In this document: piece by piece, positions 10,994 to 25,900 of the stretch | Layout: every line of letters begins with the position of its first letter | Position numbering within the stretch: position 1 is the stretch's first letter | Assembly (NCBI RefSeq): GCF_037975245.1 | Contig: NC_092574.1 | Coordinates: forward strand, 25,253,213-25,317,212 | DNA length: 64,000 nt | Direction: 5' to 3' | Source: Apostichopus japonicus | Taxonomy: Eukaryota > Echinodermata > Holothuroidea > Aspidochirotida > Stichopodidae | Position numbers and translations under genes: made by a program | The notes under the pieces: model-generated | Told to the model about the DNA's origin: nothing | What the model saw: only the letters and a program-made list of their open reading frames with translations | Database searches by the model: none

Positions 10994-13900
10994 CTAAAGT
11001 AAGATAGAAAATAAATATTTATTCAGATTAAAAGTAGTCCCAACGGAGGAAAGGAACCATACCACATTTTACATTTTTAACCAACAACTTAATGTTTAAA
11101 ATGTCGACACAAATCAAGACAATGTGACAGTCTAGCGTATCGATGACCGAAATATTTCAGTTATGTGCTAAACTCCCATTTCAGCATCATCAAATTTGTT
11201 CCTGAATCTAAGTATGACAGCTTCACGCTAACCATCGATTAATTGCGTGAAGAATAGTTTGTAAATAATAGAAATTTATCTCATTCGGTAGCCTGGGATC
11301 CTACTCAATATGTATTGTACTTTTCGTGGTCGGCAATTTTGGTCTCAAAACCGAGATGTGGGATGCTTGAGACTTTTGATTTCAAGGAATGTTCAAGTTT
11401 CATGAAATGGGCCTGTTTTTGAAAATAATTTTATCTTCCTTTTTCAATGAATAATTTGCAAGTAAAAGAGCAACAAAAATGCTTAATTTATTTCTGTCCC
11501 CTCACTTGTTGTTACTACAGTAGGTATATATGTCAAATTACAAAAAAAATTGTTAAACAAAAAACAACGTTCTTATCAAAAATGCAACAAAGATGGACGA
11601 TTATCAAGTGATTTTGCAAGTTGATGTTTGGAACGGGTGCCATTGTACCATTTAACAATGACACCATTTTTGAACAACATAAAATGATTGGTTCCTTCAC
11701 ATCCCCCTCCCCCCTTAAGTTGATGATTTCAGCAAAAGGTAATAGAACGAAATGCACAATTGTATAAAGGTTCGTGATGGAGTGAACAATGGCTTTGCCC
11801 AAACTAAACATTTTTCATAATGAAATATACCTAATGTGTCGCCGTCAATTTGGTTGGCATCATCATGACGCGGCAACATCTCTTTCATGAAAATTATTAG
11901 ATGTGTTAAGACACTGCGATGGCTTCGGGGAATCTTTTCAAGAACCTGCCAACAAAATCAATCAGAAACAACACTTTATTTAAAGCTTTTCGTCGGGTGA
12001 AATCTTGTGACCAACTCAATGCGTATAAGGTATATTGACATGCCGAGATAATTCCAAATAAAATGTAATATATCGAAATACTTTTTTATTTACGGTACAT
12101 AGCTATAACTGTTTGTATATGATGTTCAAGTTATATCTAACGCGCACAATGTGTAGAAACCAACTCACCTGTTTGCAGCAGGAAGTATTCCTGTTGAACT
12201 CTAGGCAATCATGGTAATACATAAAAGGAATAACAGGGACACTCAGCGATTCCAAGAACAACAACAGCGCTTCAGCTACTGAGAATATGCTACCAGCTGG
12301 TATGATATGTTAAGGGAGGTCAAAGATGACTTAACCTAATCCATTGATATTTTACTGCGCGATGTGTCACATTTGAGCCCGGCTGATTGACAAACTGTCG
12401 TACTGCATTACTGACAGACAGATTGATTTACAGACCAATCAACTCGTAAATGACTTTGTACTAGTAACTTGAGGAAGCGAGATGTAGTTATGAAATGTAC
12501 CTAACTTAAGGTGACCATATTTGCCTGACCGGAATCAGGGACATTTATTGCGTGACTGATATGGGTAAGGGATGTAAGGGGAGGGGGACCCCACTCCCCT
12601 TTGTAAAATCTCCAAGTGCTTAAGGTGCATAGATGTATATAAAATGGTGATAATTAAAAGCAATTTTTAAATCAATTTTATATTCACAAATGTAGATTTT
12701 TCTTAGATGAAATTTACTTACTTTACGTAAGAGTGCTAGGGTAGATCGATCTAGTATATTCCACTTTACACTGGCCCACCTGAAATACTGGTTCGTTCCA
12801 TTCTGCGACTGCACACTTGACTAAATTTTGTTTTTACAATTATTTTACTAATAATGTGGGATATTTTCGAAATTCCTGAACATTTTGACGAATCGAGGAC
12901 ATTTCAGGGACACTTGTTCATCTGGGACAGGACACTGTAATTGGGGACTGTCCCCGAACATCGGGGACGTCTGGTCACCTTAAACTAACTTCGACAGATC
13001 ATTGTAATAGTACCACAATCGACCGACAAATGTAACCATGTTTTCACAATACACAACAACTTGCTTAGAACAGTGTACTAGTACCTATGGAGTGCATCCG
13101 ATAGAAGGGGGAATTTCAACGCGAAAAGCATCCAACTATAGTACAGGTTATTACGTGGCCATGAGAGAAAACTGACCTGAGTAGAACTACTCTATTGCAT
13201 AGCAGCTATATTCTTCTTTTAAAATCTATAGGTTCTTGTACGTAACACATATTTATCAACATTAGCTTGTATTTAGCTTTTCGTTGACAGGATTTTCTGG
13301 TGAAAACAATGTGAAATTTATAATCAACATAAATGTTCCTCGCTTCTATTTGAGAACCATAGCTCAATACCAACTCGAGATATGGTTGATTCAATATAAC
13401 CAATTTGACTGGCTAAACCTTCAACTACCCCAGGAAGTTGGTAAAAAGGTTTTTTTGCCATCTGGGAAAATGCCCTAATAGGCTATTATAATCATATTGT
13501 TGATTTATCCTTGAAACCTGATACACTTGGAATGTATGTCTAGTTGTCAAATTTCTCTTAATTTGAAATTTTATCAAAATGTATCTCGTCTCTGGAAATA
13601 TTGTTTTCCTCTGTTGATAAATGTTGGCCATATTATATAAAAAAAAACAAAGTAATTTTCTACTGAAGTACACTGATTGCATTATGCAATCTGCTGTTGA
13701 CAGATGCATTTACAAAATATCACAAAAAAGTAAAAATTCATGTCTTTGCAATACAAAACGTTATGAGGACGTGATTTTTGCGCAACGTTTCAGAAAAATG
13801 TAGCAATTTTGCGAAGAAATTATTGTGAGCCTTCAGAAAATCCTTTAAGTTTATTACGATTGAAAGTGTTGAAAAAAAATTCACCAACATGCAGCGTGTT

Positions 13901-16900
13901 TCCAATTTGCTAAATTACATTTTTATTTTGATCGATACCGGAACAAAAGGCTAAAGGCTGTAAAACAATTCTGTTCGTCTCATGAAAGGATACGCAAGAC
14001 TTGTGCTCCAGTGTCCAGTGCGTCTCTAATTGCCTGAAACTCTGTGTGAATACCACCTCTTCTGAACAAGTCCTCCTGAAAAGGAATAAAACATATAAAT
14101 GGTATGGCATTTTGATTGATGCTTCATATCTGCCACAGGCTTAGTTGATTGGGTTTACGGAAAATGATGGTCAATTGTTTACATGCCAGGTGGTATTATA
14201 TAATTACAGATATTATAATGACAATATGTATTTGTTTTGTCATTTTATCAAAACAACCTTTGAGGGAGAGAATAAACCTACCCCAATGGGCACGTAATAT
14301 CCCTACACTAAAATGCTCGATACTGGTTTTAGTAGAATATGGTTAAAGTATCAATACGTGTTCGCTGATGAATTCGGAAAACAAACTTCCGAAGTTGATT
14401 CAATATTTCTTCTTCTGAATGCACTCAGACCAGACGGGTTTAATGCAGAAAAGCTATCGCATTCGAAAGAAAGAAATTATTTTCTGTTGCCTTTATGGCG
14501 CCAACGATGTAACGTAAAATCACTGCGACCGGCCCATATCAGCATGTTCATTACATAAATGTAAACAAATAATCTACATATGCGTCCCGATCAAGATTTT
14601 AACGCAGTCCTATACTCGTATCATCCACTTTCATCTAAAAACACCTGTTTATTCATTGCAATGGAAGTAAATGACACAATTTCGATAGCTATATCGTTAA
14701 GACCGAGAGAGAGATACAAGAGCAGTGACCTAAGACAGGCTAGCCATGAAAGTAAAAGTAAGCATTGGCCTAACGGTCGTAAACAAAACTTTTTTTAACT
14801 GTAACATGAAACAAACGAGTTGTAGAATATAATAGACTGCACTAATCACGAAGAAAGAAACTCGTCAGTTGCTACAATACGTATCATACTTGCTGAAAAA
14901 CGTATATGTTTTTATCTCTGTTAGAAAGTGATGACTTACTTGATCACGTCCGTGGTTACGGAGATGACTCAACATCTTCTTGATTTCTTTGGGACAGTCC
15001 AATTTCTCAGAAGAATGATTTGATTTGGCTTCTTTAGACCAGTCTGTTTTCTCCTGGAAATGTTAACGGAGCAATAGTACTTATGCAGTGCGAAATATAT
15101 ATTTGTTGGAGATAAATATTACTATACATAACACTACATGCAACGTCAGAATACTGGGTATGACATACCAAATTCATCTCCTTTCGAAGTTACCGTGGGC
15201 AACAAACGCTCTTTACTTACCATTTCCATAATTTTTGTTACATCATTATTTCTCATTGGCTCCAGCATTCTCACCAAAGTCTCAATCGAAGAACCAAAAC
15301 AGCTTGGTTGATAGGAACCTCTTAAATCGATGTGTTCATTGAGTTAAGATAAACCACTTCACAATTCACAAGTTATTTACTTGTGTTAAGAAATCCGATC
15401 AATGCTTTAAAAATATATATGGATATTCGTAGGCGTACCTAACCAGTTACAACAACGGTCATCATGTACAACATTTGTCATCTATATTCTACTGTTTATT
15501 TGTTAATTTCGTACTTTAAAATTTAAGTCAGGTTGGTATCTTCGTGACATATTTATGTGGATCGCGCTCAATTCAATATAATTTTCTGCTGATAAAATAA
15601 TCCCTGCTTTAAGCATAACGTTAAGCAAGATTTGCCATAAGCATTATCTTTTTCATAATCTTATAATAGTTTTTCCCCCAGTTGAACTCACATGACGTAC
15701 GACCTACACCAAACATCGGGGTTTGAATACTTCTAACAAGCATGGCTTGCACGAAAGATGATATTACACTTAAGTTCTATTTATTGAATTAATCATTTCT
15801 TCAAGGGATTTCGACTTTGGCTGCTTTTAAAGTTAATTTGAACTTCCACCAAATTTACGTCACCAACTGATTAAATACACAGAGCAGTACGAAGTTCAAT
15901 CAATTGAAGTACTGTTGCAGTTATCCCCGTTTATATAGTTTTCAGACTTAAAGATCAAAGGATATGTAGTAATCTGTCTCATTGTCAAGACGAAGGATTA
16001 AAGTAGCATCCAGCGTACGGTCGCCACGGTTCAGAGCTGCAGCTGTTGATTTATTAACTTCAATGTGGATTTCAACCTCCACATTGTCACCTGTCGGAAA
16101 ATATACAAATTGAACTAGTTAACAGATCTAAACAGTTGGCTGGCCTGTCCGTTTCACAACTTAGGCTTTCTTTGAATTTTGTTCAAACAACAAAGTTAAT
16201 TGTAAAGTGAGATCAATAATATACAACATAGTTGAATGTATATGTAAGCAGCAGACTGGTTGTCCCTTGGCAGTCCGTCAAGAAAGCACACCAATCGCTT
16301 ACTGCTACGAAAATAATTGCCATTTAGCCTCGATAGTGAACAGATACAAATATATAGTATCAAACAACAACTTTAGAGGTTTGGTTCTGATTAAGGGAAC
16401 ATGCGAGCTAAGTTAAATTTCCGCCATCCCAGCTTTTCAAAGATTGGTTAAGCTGGCTTCGTAAAGTTGTACAATATGTCTTGACTTATCATTGAAGCAT
16501 TCTGTTCGACATATCTTAAGACCGAACAGCCAATAGTCAATACAGTGCATTGTTGACTTACTGTTGAGAAAACCTCTTAAAAGGCAATTTTGAACAGTTG
16601 CACGGTCATTGACAACATTTACAATACTTAAACAGTTTGGCATATCATATAATTGGTCATCAAGAAGAAATTGTTGCCAATGACAGTATATCTCGGACAT
16701 ATGAAAACATCGTTTTAAGCTCCTTTATAACAACAAACCAATCCTTGGGGAATTCACTCAAAAAAAAATTGGAATTGAGGAACTAAGGTACTTGAGCACC
16801 TGTTAGAGGAACATGGAATTTTAAGATGGACATGATACTAATCTCAACTTTTGTGGCCTTCATTTCTTTGACAAAAGTATGAATCATGGGCATGAAACAA

Positions 16901-19900
16901 GCTTATTGTCAACTTAAACATAATAAAAGTCAAAATATTTGAATTCAAGATACTTTACCCATAACTAAGAATTTTTGTGCAGGTTCTACTTCCACCCAAG
17001 GCGCCAAAAAGCATTCTTTTCCAAGCGTCTTGCAAAAGTAAAAACCAGTGTGAGCCTGTCCAGTATTGGCGACGTCTAAAATGAATTGCTTTCTTTCCAT
17101 GAAACGAACTGTTCCAATTTTTATCTTGGAAGGAAAAATACGGAACATATTTGAGAGCTCGAACCTGTTGTAACTGAATTGAATATTTCAAAAAGTAAGT
17201 TTAAACAAACTTAAACTCAGTGGCTCCAAATGTTGTATCACAAAGTATTTAACTTGTGGGTCACATATTACATAAAACCATTTCTTGTTTGTGTTAGCAG
17301 AATCAGTGTCGTTGCACTTGAAAACTGATATGACGAACTGTACCTTATTTCTCACAATCAAGTTGGTTCAAACGTGTTTCTTGGCTCACTGGCTTTAAAC
17401 AAACATTGAGCAGTTAACAATTGTAATACTGACCAACGCCATAATATGGACAACACTGTGGACATTGTGGACATCGAGGTGTATTTTCTCGTCAAAGAAT
17501 ACCCTGTCAACTGATTTGAACAGACATTCTGTTAGATTTGTTCGTGGACAGGAGAGCATGGCCGATTTTAGATTAATTTCATGACCAAACTCCTGCATGA
17601 AAGCACTTTAAGCATGGATGGAAATTAAATTTTCATTTCTGAATTGAGAGAAATGGTCAGAATTTGTTTAATTTGGCTGACTAGATATCTGATTATTCAC
17701 GAATGTGGTAGTTAGTAAATCACTGACTTAAAGATCTCGTTACACACCGTTGAAGATTTCAAGTTAGATCTAAAGTTAAACTAATATAATTTGTAAAAGT
17801 ATGAACTTTCATGCAAATATCCTCGTCGTTAACATTATCAAATGTGGGCCTACATGTCACACATGATAATGATGATCAAATATAATGTGGTATATGCCGT
17901 CACGTTTGTGTTATTAATCCTGAACTGAAACAATAACCAGCTTCAGTACCGTTAGCGTAGGGTCACCAAATGTCTCAATGTTGTAACTTACCTCATTGGT
18001 ACTGATGGTAAGGCGCGGTAAGGATTCGTTTACCTCTCTATCTAAGTTTCGAGTCTCTTCTTCGAGGACCTGTCGATATTTGGCTTCATCCACAACTTTT
18101 ACCTGTAAAATGATATATAAAAAAGATACCACTGCAGAAATCATACTTACAAAATTGGTGTTTATACATAAGTTGAATTTACGTGTGAAATTAAAGTCAC
18201 TACAATTATCCATATCATTACTTACTAAAAAATATATCACATGAATGCACTGCTGCAAAGCTGTATCCAGCCATTCTTCGTTCATGGTTAGTACTTTACC
18301 CACATCGCTTTCATCGCCACGAGCAATACAAAGAAGTTTACTAACAAACACCTTATTGTATAGTTAATTAAAGAGGAATAACGTGTATTATCTCTTTTTG
18401 ACAGTATCTTACATGTAGTTAATGAGACTGGAAGATTATTTTGGGGAGAACTATCAAAATGAACGAACCTGAACTTCAAACAGACTGCTCACTGGTTTAT
18501 GATCGCTCAGAGTTATTAAATTATGGCTTCTATAAACCAGCTGCTTACAATTTCGACCAAGGTAAAAAATCCTGTCACACCACGAAGGAATTTTCTGCTT
18601 AGGGCTTCAGGATGCACGGGGAAAAGAAGAAGACGGGAACCGAAAGGTATCAGTGACTGAACAATGATGTTATCAAGGGTCAGACGTCATCATAAAGTTA
18701 TAAGCTTTAATGGAGAATTGCAGAGATTGCTATGTTTCAAAGATGAATATCTTGAAACAGGAAAAGCTAGAGAGACATTACTAGCACTCAATTTTTTATT
18801 TGAACCGTAACATATCAAGACTACACTTATAAGTTCATCCTTCAATCATAATATTTCTTTGCAGATATGCAAACTTTTCAAATGTGCTGGTCAGACTTGA
18901 ATCACGAAAAGCACAGTACATATTCTTGAAAATATCTCTATCAAAGTAATTCAATAACTTACTTGAAAATTCGTGAAAAGAAAGAACTTCTTTTCCCTTA
19001 CCTGGTGTCATAATTGTCAGTCCCAATGTCAAATTTGTAAGTTGGTTTAAAGTCAATACCACCTTCTACATAATGTTTAAGTACCTTTCCCAGCTGGATT
19101 TGCTCCAGTAACTGTCGCAACAGAGAACAGAAGATCAGTTTCCAGATGAGAAAAAGTTAAGAAATAGGTACTTATCGAAATGTTTTAATAACTCATTTGT
19201 CATACAAGTTACTTAATAATGTAGTGGAATATATATCGACTAGCTAGATACACTGCACTTTGAGTTCAGTCTTATATAATTTCAATGAAACTGATAGTAA
19301 AATCACATTTAATATGTCTATGCGTCTTAAAATGCTTCATTTCAAAACATTTTACATGACCTATATCAAACAATATACATTTAAAGTGTTGAATCTTTTA
19401 AAGCAGCAATGACTTTGCTTTGAGTATATGGCTTTTTTTGTTTTAAACAAAACAACTAATATAAAGCCGGCAGTACTTGCTGTTTTTGTTTTTAAGCACA
19501 ACAACTAATATAAAGCCGGCAATCTTTAGCAGAAATATTCTCCCTGCACACTGACAAGACATATTTTTGTTTAACCAATAACTCAACATGTTCCGAATGT
19601 ATTTGTTAAAACCGCCAGGAAAGCGTTATTTTGCATGTTTGCTTTTGCAAATTTTAGCATGATCATTAACATGTTAAGGTACTATTAACAATCTTCAAAA
19701 ACATAACTTAATTTCCATATCTGATCATGTATGTTGTTGCGGTAAGCTTGCAGCAAGTTCTTTTAAAGATGGCCGTCATAAATGCAATAACGTGTAAAGT
19801 GGAAGATGAACGAACCTGGTCATTTTCTAATAAAGATCTGTATTCGCGACTATTGATTTTCTCAAAGACAGTTTCCCTATTCAATTGAGTTATTCGATAG

Positions 19901-22900
19901 TTCAAATCTCCCATCCAGATAACAAGACTGAGAAAAAAATGAAATGATATCACCAAACAGGTAACAGCATCTCCTTCATGTCACATCTCTGATAATAACA
20001 GAGATGCACTTATTATGATTGCCTTTTAATATGCAAACATGTGCGCATTAATATACTTACCTTACACTTTATTCGAACATATTCAAACCACAGGTAAAAT
20101 CTTGTTTACAAATATAAATCATGTGTATTCAGAAAGATAATCAGTGCAATAATTAATGTTTGGTAAAGTTTTTATTTGTTTAACTAAAGCTGCCAGTGTG
20201 ATCTTTAGTATCAAATACACATTGAATATTCACTTAAATACATAACAAGTTGTTCCATAGCGTAGTAACATAGAATAGTTATGAGTTTTATTACATGTTA
20301 CAATAACATTTTATTTCAAGCATGTTTAGCTTCACCAGGTGCTAGATTATACATGAAACATGAGTAATGAATAACTATAGACTATTGGAAGAATATTTCA
20401 TAAAATAAGACTACTGATTTCATACAATGATGCATGCCCACTCGGGAAACAAGAGTCGTAAGTATTTATGATACGTTATCTACAATAGTAATATTATAGC
20501 AGTCTACTGATTAGTAAAACCACAATGTTATACAAAGATGCTTTATGGCAGTGCCATCACAAAGCAACGTCACAGAAAATTTAGAAACATTTAACAATAG
20601 ACAGTACAGGCAAGGAATTGCCAACATAAGGTATCTCACATGACCCACTACAAACAATCACATACTGCTCATTTGAAGGTATATGTATGCTTAAAGAATC
20701 CAAGAAGGCAAGAGCAATCACTATGAACTGATATCTTGTGTTGCATTTATTCCATTTCACTATGAACTGAGATCTTGTGTTACATATGTATTCCATTTTA
20801 CTATGCACTGATATCCTGTGTTGCATTTATTCCATTTAACTTTGAACTGAGATCTTGTGTTACATTTATTCTATTTCACTATGAACTGATATCTTGTGTT
20901 GCATTTATTCCACTTCTAAGTTACTTGTGATACTTCACTTCGTCATACCCTCGATCACAATATTATAGTATCGATGTAAGGTCACTCGGCTTGAGAGTGT
21001 ACCATGTTCTTTGGTTTTCGTGCCCTGGCTCTATTGGGGGGGGGGGGGGGGTGACTTTCCTAAAAAAAAGTATCTCTGGAAACTGATACTTACTCATGCG
21101 ATCTAATGGGATAAGCTTTGCCAGTTTCCATCTCGAATTTGATCCCGTTGCAAATGTCATTATAGTCCTGAAAAATTAGTAAAGAGGAACTTTAAAAACG
21201 AATCTAAATAAAGCGATGGAATTTAGTAAACTTGAGCTATTTTGTAAGCACCGTAAAGGCCAATGAGAGGATATACCGTACCTGGTTTCTCCTATCACAC
21301 TCGTCCTCATGGGCTGCCAGATGGCTATTAATGAAACAAAATGTCGTCTTGTGGAATTTAAGTCTGACTCCAACGCCACCTTTGTTGCCCTATATGACAT
21401 ATGCAAGACAGAATAGGTACAAACAAACTCATTTGCGAATTACAAAATCATTTGTTACGGTTCCTTGTTGTTAATTTTTAACCGAACACATATCAAATTT
21501 GGATTGAATGATAGTTGTACCATATGTATCAGTCATAATAGGTCTCTATTGGGAAAATAAATATCTAAGTGGAATTATGAAAAAGCTTCTTCAACCTTCA
21601 AACCACCAATCTTTGGCGTGAAAATACCCAAACATTCATCCAATGAACATATTTGTTGACATAAATAAGGTGAGGAGCTAAAGAAGGTGGTAATGAAGAG
21701 AGAGTAGTTTACATAGCAGACATATTAAGCAATGATTTGTCATTCTTCATTTCTCAAAATTGCCTTGTAGGAGTAAGGGGAACAGCAATCACTGGTGCCC
21801 TTTCTCCCAGCCCTATATTTCATGTCAATGAAATTCTACCATGAAAACGATTGTAGGTATACATATCTTTACATTTTTCGGCCATCGTAAAAGTCTACAC
21901 GCTCACAATGTCATATATATTGACGTTATAGTTTTCCAATAGCAATATTTTCCAGCACCCCAATGTGTTACCGCCTTTGATGTAAAGACACTGGCATGAT
22001 GTACATGGTTTCTTACCATCGTGCCCATGATACCAGTGGCAACGGTCTCCGAAATGTTTTCCGTAACATTTTCTTTGTGGTCCTCTGTCACATAAACTAG
22101 GAGCATGATTCCCACCAGCCTCACTTGTTCGACCTACAAAAGAAAAAGCCCAGACATGAGAGCCCTTAATTCAGCGTTTTCGCGTATATATTTCCCAAAA
22201 TCCGCATTCAAGCAAGTATATATTTCCTCACAAATTATTTTGATGTCAGCTATGGGCGAACCAATCGCATCAGAAACAATTATTGGAACATCAGTTGTAA
22301 ACTTTTGGAAATGAAAATAAATACTAAAACATTACATGCCATTTATGAGAATTTGTCTGAATATCCCCGATGTTGCTTCTTGGTAAAATACACAAAATAA
22401 AAATATCAGATCAGATTTAATGTAAAATGTATAGGGGAAATAACCCAGCATGTGAAAACTGCCTAGATTAGATACAATTCTTTGTCCTTCTCAAACGGTC
22501 GCAAGGAACCTTGCAAATAGTGAACTATTCTGTTTTGACCAAGGGGATGGTCGTAAGTGGTTGTTTAAGCAGATATCTGTCTGGTGTAGGGTTAATCAGT
22601 TATAGTCAAATATACTGGGTAAGGTGATTAGTGCTTTGCTACAAGGAGCTCCAGTCCAGAGAGAGGTACATGTGAAGACTTCTTTGTCCTGCAAATTGAT
22701 TTGTTGATGCACTACATACACAGCTTTAATCGCACTCTTTGTTACGATGTAGGACACAGAGAGCACAATTGAAAATATCACCTTTGCTCCACTAGGCGTT
22801 TTTCAATACTTGATTACTTTTCAAGAAGCCCCGAACAAAGTCAATTCGTCACACAGCAAGTCTAATATCCATACTTACAAGTTTATATTTTCCTAAGTTC

Positions 22901-25900
22901 TGGAGTACGTGCTCAACTGCTATCCGCCACTCCTTTTCCCTGTCCGAGGTATTGAATAAGAACGCTCCTGGGGAGAGGTCTAGTTCCTGAAACCCGATTG
23001 CGTACATGTGTGCCGGTTCCTTCGTGTCGTCACAGTGTAACCAAGTGGTAAGATCCTTTGTTGCATTCTTACCATTAACGTTAAATGTACCGATGAATAA
23101 TCTGAAAGATATCAGTGTTGCTCTAAGTTCTTAAAATGTTGTCACGTCGTATCCCTATTTAAACTTTAAAAGTGACTTGAACACAAACATATGATTACAT
23201 TAGTTTTATAGTAGTTATACAACTGTACCTAGAATAGAAACGCTTCCAAAAAGAGAAGTGAAACTCCACAATATTTTCTATATTTTCACTGCAGATTGAA
23301 GGAGAAGCAACCCAACCATCATCTATCGTAATAACTGGTAGAATAGACATGCTTGTAATGAACGCCTATAACCAAACGGTTAAAAAATGTCAAGTTACTG
23401 ACAGTACCAGAAATTAAGTTCTAAAATTCATTATTATTAGCACCAGCATTTTCAACTACCAACGAACGAAAAACCATATTTCATGCATTCTATAATGTAA
23501 ACAGAATGCTCAAGAGAAGGAAACCCCCATTAATGCATGATATCTCCCAAATCACTTAGTTATTCCTAAATTTGTGCTGTTCATGATAATGTTTCTCTAT
23601 CATATGTATTGGGTTTGTTTGTCCCGCTAATTTAAATGATTTGGCCAAACACTACGCGTTTCAGCGAAATAAACAAGTAGTTGACAGCAGTTCTGATGCA
23701 AAAGTCAATAAACAAGACATGCATAGTTTTTATCCATAAGACTTTTAGAGCTATACTCTTCAAACGAGTGGAATGGGTGCGATCAGCCGTTTGAACGCTG
23801 GGAGCCTCAGGTTGGCTTCATTTTCAAGATTTGAAAAGATGACATTTGTAAAAGAAGTTTTGAGAGATGAGAATTTTTGTCTTCTCTGATTTTAAAGTGA
23901 AAGACGATCCTTTTAAAGCTGAAGAAAGGGTAGGGTTGAAACTTTGCATCAAGGCAAGTAATATCTGCACATTACTGCATTTATTGAATAACCCATATTA
24001 AGACATGTCATAAGCTGAACGCATTGCTTTATTGTCTCTCTGGTATATGTTGATGCCTAATTTCAACATTATGGTATAGACGTCTAAAACCTCTGCTAGC
24101 ATTTTATCTTCACTTATTGCTTGAATACAATGAGCACAAAAACACTGATACAAGAACTAATTGACGATGACTTTTATGAAGAATTTATTTGATCCAAAAC
24201 TTTTGAGATAATTGAGATATTTTGCAGATAATTTGACGTATACACTAGTAAGTAATACAGTCACTATAAATTTGCACTATTTCATCATGAAAATGTTGAC
24301 AAAGAACATGTATACTATAGTAATGGCAAAGTTTCAAGAAACATTTGTAATTACCTGGTATAGTTCTTAGGGACCATATTAAGTGGTGTGTTGTAATGTT
24401 CTTATACAATGATAATTGTCAAGTCTGTATACATTCCGTGGCTATCTTCTAAAGAATTCTTATATGATATTCTCACCTGAAGGGTTGTAAGTAGGTGAAG
24501 TCATTTTCTCTCTTCTGCAAGACCTCATCCCTGATTTGGACTCGAGTAACTATGCTGGTGGCTTTCCTAAAAACAAAATATTTGCATGCAGATGCCCAAC
24601 ACGTTAATTCAGCAAGCATACGATGTTATTACTCTTGTAACATTTATAGCCTATTTCATGCGTACTTCAATACCTTCGTAGCCCCCCCCCCCCCCCTCTC
24701 CACAAGATAATTCAATGAGTATGTGCAATGTGAAACTTAAAGTTGAAAGTTTGATTGCCTAGCAACTGTTTATCCTTACTCAAAGGATCCGACTGTATCA
24801 TCCAACAATGCAACAGAATAGACGGTGGAGAACAGAATGAAATGACGTCCACTCAAGAATGAGGTAGCATCTCTTCGTCACTTTTCCCTTCATGTTGCTT
24901 AGCCTATGTTTATTATATTCATTCAGACAAACATTTTCAATTGCATTTAACCAAACCATACAATTGCCAAAAAAGCATAGTGTCTCATAGGCGACACTAT
25001 ATAGTGTATATTTCGGCACCAGTATATCAAGCAACAGGTAACATTGAGTATTATTTAAGCATCATGTTGCTCAAGTGTCTGACCAGCTAACTTCATAGCA
25101 GTCTCTATAGTCTCTTCAATGCTCTCTTAAAGAAACAATCGTCCCTAAATAGAGTATTACTCACTCATCGATGTAGAAGTTGCTAGTAGATGAAGTATGG
25201 GGACTGGGATAAGTCATCTTGGATAGATCAGTTTGATGAGCAGAGTTTGTCTTGGGTGGATTACGAGTAATGAAAGGTGGCATCTTTGATGAGTTATCAT
25301 GGAAAGGAGGGGGCCGCGGAGGTGGATTAGTAGGACACGCAGGTTTTATCTTGGGTGAACTAGACGAAGGAAGAGCTGTCCTGTTAGGTGAATAAAGAGG
25401 TCTGGGAGGTCTCTTTGGTGGCTGGCTGGTGGACTTATTATGATTGTTCTGAACCGTCAGTATATTTGTTTCTTCCCCGTGCCTGTCTTCGTCTTTGAAA
25501 ATAAAACCAATTAAAAAAAAAGGAGGCGCTTCAATGGTGTTTCGATATAAATATCTACAGTGAGAGAAATCAACTTAATTCACTACATCGTTACATCAAC
25601 AGGAAATTTGTAAACCAACAGGTCAAATCTTACAACCAATACTAAAGTAGTTTAAGAGTAGTTTCATTATTTGAAAATTGACGATGCAAATGAAGATGGA
25701 AACCATACTTAACTTGCTTGTTTATTTTCCTTGATGAATATTCAAAATGGATCTGTCTCCGGATACTGACAAACACTATTAGGCCTACCTACATTTAGAT
25801 GAATACCTCAGTTGATGGATTTTAAAGCCAAAATACAACATGTGAACCTGCTCAACCCAGAGAATAGTTCCCGGAAATGTTTAAAAGATGCAACTAAAAG

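Noticed and set aside
16437-16700. 87-codon frame on the minus strand in OCRL intron 16
   Set aside because: Lies inside an intron, with no splice sites in phase and no similarity to OCRL or INPP5B.
17437-17595. 53-codon open stretch with tgcag acceptor and gtcagt donor between OCRL exons 15 and 16
   Set aside because: No similarity to the family, 159 nt so it does not repair the phase, and the flanking homologous residues (TNE and FELS) are adjacent in vertebrates. It may be a cassette exon, but that is unsupported.
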